A DNA stretch of 7,310 nt from positions 1-7,310 of the forward strand of contig JALUZI010000147.1 in NCBI GenBank assembly GCA_027012045.1, read 5' to 3'. Positions 5,701 through 7,310 of the stretch are shown here, in pieces (position 1 is the first letter of the stretch; each line of letters starts with the position of its first letter). The notes beneath the pieces were generated by a model. It was not told the DNA's origin. It made no database searches and worked only from the letters and a program-made list of their open reading frames with translations. Made by a program: the position numbers and the translations under genes. The DNA is from Desulfurococcales archaeon (GTDB lineage Archaea; Thermoproteota; Thermoprotei_A; Sulfolobales; Acidilobaceae).

Positions 5701-7167
5701 TTGACCGGACCACTGGTGCTCAGTGACTCAGAGTACATGCTACTCGAGAAAATGGACTCCCGGGGAATCAAGAAAGCAAGTCTAGACGAGATGGCTGAGA
5801 GGCTGGGACTGGATAAATCCACGGTCGCCAGTCTAATACAGCTCCTCCAGGAAAAAGGAGTTGTACGTGTAGATGAAAAGAGAAGCAGGAAATATGTGGT
5901 CACGGAGAAGGGTAGAAAAGCGCTGGAAGAAGGTTTACCAGAGGAGAGGCTTATCAAACTAGTCGGAGACGGAGTAACAGGCCTAGATGAGATAAAGAAC
6001 AGGCTAGGCCCGGAGTCGGGAGTAGCGATCGGCATGGCTAGGAAAAACGGCTGGATAACAATTAGCCGGGGACAGGTAGAGCTCAACGTCCCACTAGAAG
6101 AGGCGCTTCGGGTAGCAGGGGAAAAGAGGAAAATCCTAAGAGAAATAGCAGGAGGAGGCTCACCCCCCAGTTCACCGTACCTCAAGGAGCTCATTAAAAG
6201 GGGGCTTGTGAAGGAGGAAGAGGAAGTTGAGAAAATAGTCACCGTCCTCAGGCCTCTCCAGCAGGTTCTGGAGGAGGCTAGAGTTGAGAAAGGTAGGCTA
6301 ACACACAGGGACCTGAAGACAGGTGAGTGGAGAAGAGTAAAGCTCAGAGCATACGACGTAACAGCAGAACCCCCCGACACCCGGATCGGCAGGCGGCACT
6401 TCCTCACAGCTTTCCTAGACACTCTTAGAGACATAATGAAGGAACTGGGGTTCACCGAGACATGGGGCCCGCTAGTTGAACTCGAACTCTACAACTTCGA
6501 CCTCCTCTTCCAGCCTCAGGATCACCCGGCTAGAGAGGTCCATGATACTCTGTGGATCAAAGAGCCGGTCTACGGAGACACGAGCGGCCTGGAGGAGCTG
6601 TTGGAGAGGGTTAGAGAGATCCATGAAAGAGGGTGGGGTTACAGGTGGAGCCCCCTGAAAGCGTCTAGGCACGTATTGAGGAGCCAGACCACCAGCGTTT
6701 CGGCTAGAATAATAACAGGGAAACCCAAACCGCCAATCAGGTATTTCACACTGGGAAGAGTGTTCCGGAGCGACGTAGTCGACGCAAGCCACCTCCCCGA
6801 GTTCCACCAGCTCGACGGTGTAATGGGTGACTACGACATATCGTTCTCTGACCTGCTTGGACTCCTCTCCGAGGTATCCGAAAGGCTGGGCTTCAAAGTA
6901 AAGTTCAAACCAGGATACTTCCCCTTCACAGAGCCCAGCGTGGAAGGCTATGTCAAGCTCCCGAGCGGGAAGTGGCTAGAACTCTTCGGAGCAGGAATGT
7001 TCCGCCCCGAAGTGCTGGAGATGGCGGGCATAGACTACCCTGTCGCAGCGTGGGGCTTCGGCGTTGAAAGACTCGCAGCCGCGTTCTACGGCATAGGAGA
7101 CATACGGGAACTTTACACCCGGAGCGTGGACTACATTTCAAACTTCCCGGCAAGGAGGTTAGCCTGA
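5701..7167 (+). CDS. pheS: Phenylalanyl-tRNA synthetase alpha subunit
   Basis: This is the catalytic subunit of the cytosolic (alpha-beta)2 enzyme that charges tRNA-Phe with phenylalanine using ATP. The 488 residues match the long archaeal/eukaryotic form. Residues about 8-80 are a winged helix (A-E-R-L-G-L-D-K-S-T-V-A then V-T-E-K-G-R-K-A-L), the first of the small DNA-binding-like folds that contact tRNA. A second such region extends to about 170. The class II core starts near 230: motif 1 lies around 233-262, motif 2 is G-R-V-F-R-S-D at 352-358 with H364 and E-F-H-Q at 367-370, and motif 3 is G-F-G-V-E-R at 452-457 with the ATP-binding Arg 457. The F-G-A-G-M-F-R-P-E-V segment of the active site is present. 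The start is TTG, chosen because of the upstream GGGTG. GTG 5716 is the alternative and would remove five residues. The gene is followed 1 nt later by pheT, so the two subunits are made from one transcript. Confidence 0.97.
   Translation: MTGPLVLSDSEYMLLEKMDSRGIKKASLDEMAERLGLDKSTVASLIQLLQEKGVVRVDEKRSRKYVVTEKGRKALEEGLPEERLIKLVGDGVTGLDEIKNRLGPESGVAIGMARKNGWITISRGQVELNVPLEEALRVAGEKRKILREIAGGGSPPSSPYLKELIKRGLVKEEEEVEKIVTVLRPLQQVLEEARVEKGRLTHRDLKTGEWRRVKLRAYDVTAEPPDTRIGRRHFLTAFLDTLRDIMKELGFTETWGPLVELELYNFDLLFQPQDHPAREVHDTLWIKEPVYGDTSGLEELLERVREIHERGWGYRWSPLKASRHVLRSQTTSVSARIITGKPKPPIRYFTLGRVFRSDVVDASHLPEFHQLDGVMGDYDISFSDLLGLLSEVSERLGFKVKFKPGYFPFTEPSVEGYVKLPSGKWLELFGAGMFRPEVLEMAGIDYPVAAWGFGVERLAAAFYGIGDIRELYTRSVDYISNFPARRLA
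7154..7159 (+). promoter_or_regulatory. Ribosome binding site GGAGGT for pheT
   Basis: GGAGGT lies inside the end of pheS, 9 nt before the pheT ATG, and supports coupled translation of the two subunits. Confidence 0.6.
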
Positions 7168-7168
7168 A

Positions 7169-7310
7169 ATGCCAGTGATTAAGATCAGGACCGAGAGGCT
7201 CATGGGCCTCACAGGACTCGCCCCGGGCGAGCTGAGGGACCTGCTATTCAGGCTTAAATGCGAGTCAGAGGAGGTCGAGCCTGGCATACTGGAGGTCGAG
7301 GTGAACCCGG
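7169..7310 (+). CDS. pheT: Phenylalanyl-tRNA synthetase beta subunit, N-terminal 47 residues (3' end outside window)
   Basis: The ATG lies 1 nt after the pheS stop codon. The visible 47 residues begin M-P-V-I-K-I-R-T-E-R-L and continue with L-R-D-L-L-F-R-L-K-C-E-S-E-E-V-E and I-L-E-V-E-V-N-P. This matches the start of archaeal/eukaryotic PheT, where the I-E-V-E strand leads into the N-x-D-R-P-D segment that would lie just past the window. In the known enzyme the beta subunit completes the heterotetramer and, in this lineage, carries the B3/B4 editing region. Identification rests on this short stretch plus the strict pheS-pheT adjacency. The gene runs off the right edge and shows no defect. 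Confidence 0.9.
   Translation, partial: MPVIKIRTERLMGLTGLAPGELRDLLFRLKCESEEVEPGILEVEVNP

Noticed and set aside
5701..5940. Separate DNA-binding regulator fused to pheS
   Set aside because: The N-terminal winged helix is a normal part of archaeal and eukaryotic PheS, so it is not a new fusion.
5661..6455. 264-codon minus-strand frame under pheS
   Set aside because: It is Ser/Arg-rich antisense sequence produced by the codon pattern of pheS, whose own frame carries all class II synthetase motifs.

Overview
The window looks like chromosomal DNA from a hyperthermophilic crenarchaeon, probably Desulfurococcales-like. The evidence is an archaeal/eukaryotic-type phenylalanyl-tRNA synthetase alpha subunit followed at once by the beta subunit, GGTGAT-type ribosome binding sites, TATA-box promoters, heavy use of AGG/AGA (Arg), ATA (Ile) and CTA (Leu), and compact, often overlapping genes. 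The genus cannot be fixed from this sequence.

Layout. (1) 2-670, + strand: the 3' part of a gene open at the window edge. It encodes the end of an extracellular domain, a long Thr-rich stalk, one membrane span and a cytoplasmic winged helix, so it reads as a membrane-tethered transcription regulator. (2) 671-785: a promoter region with four GTTCCA/TGGAAC half-sites (678-720) just upstream of a TATA-like element. (3) 786-2390, +: a secreted, sequon-rich, all-helical protein of unknown function. (4) 2463-2981, +: an unrecognised soluble protein that converges on and overlaps by 4 bp (5) 2978-3950, -: an N-terminal winged helix fused to a periplasmic-binding-protein (SsuA/NMT1-like) ligand domain without signal peptide. 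Its natural ATG appears to be one nucleotide out of frame. (6) 3951-4022: a short divergent promoter region with one TATA element and a perfect 20-bp palindrome. (7) 4023-4205 and 4187-5638, +: a two-span small membrane protein overlapping a sodium:solute symporter. (8) A hairpin terminator overlaps the symporter stop codon. (9) 5701-7167 pheS, and 7169 to the window end, the start of pheT.

How the parts may work together. The most interesting unit is 2978-5638. It contains a cytoplasmic one-component regulator whose sensor is a co-opted solute-binding domain, transcribed divergently from a two-gene secondary transporter, with a 20-bp palindromic operator candidate between them. The simplest reading is that the regulator senses the transported solute, or a product of it, and controls the transporter and itself. 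The ligand is unknown. A second possible circuit is the membrane-tethered winged-helix protein acting through the GTTCCA array on the neighbouring secreted protein. Both circuits are inferences from layout and sequence symmetry. The pheST pair is housekeeping and probably unrelated.
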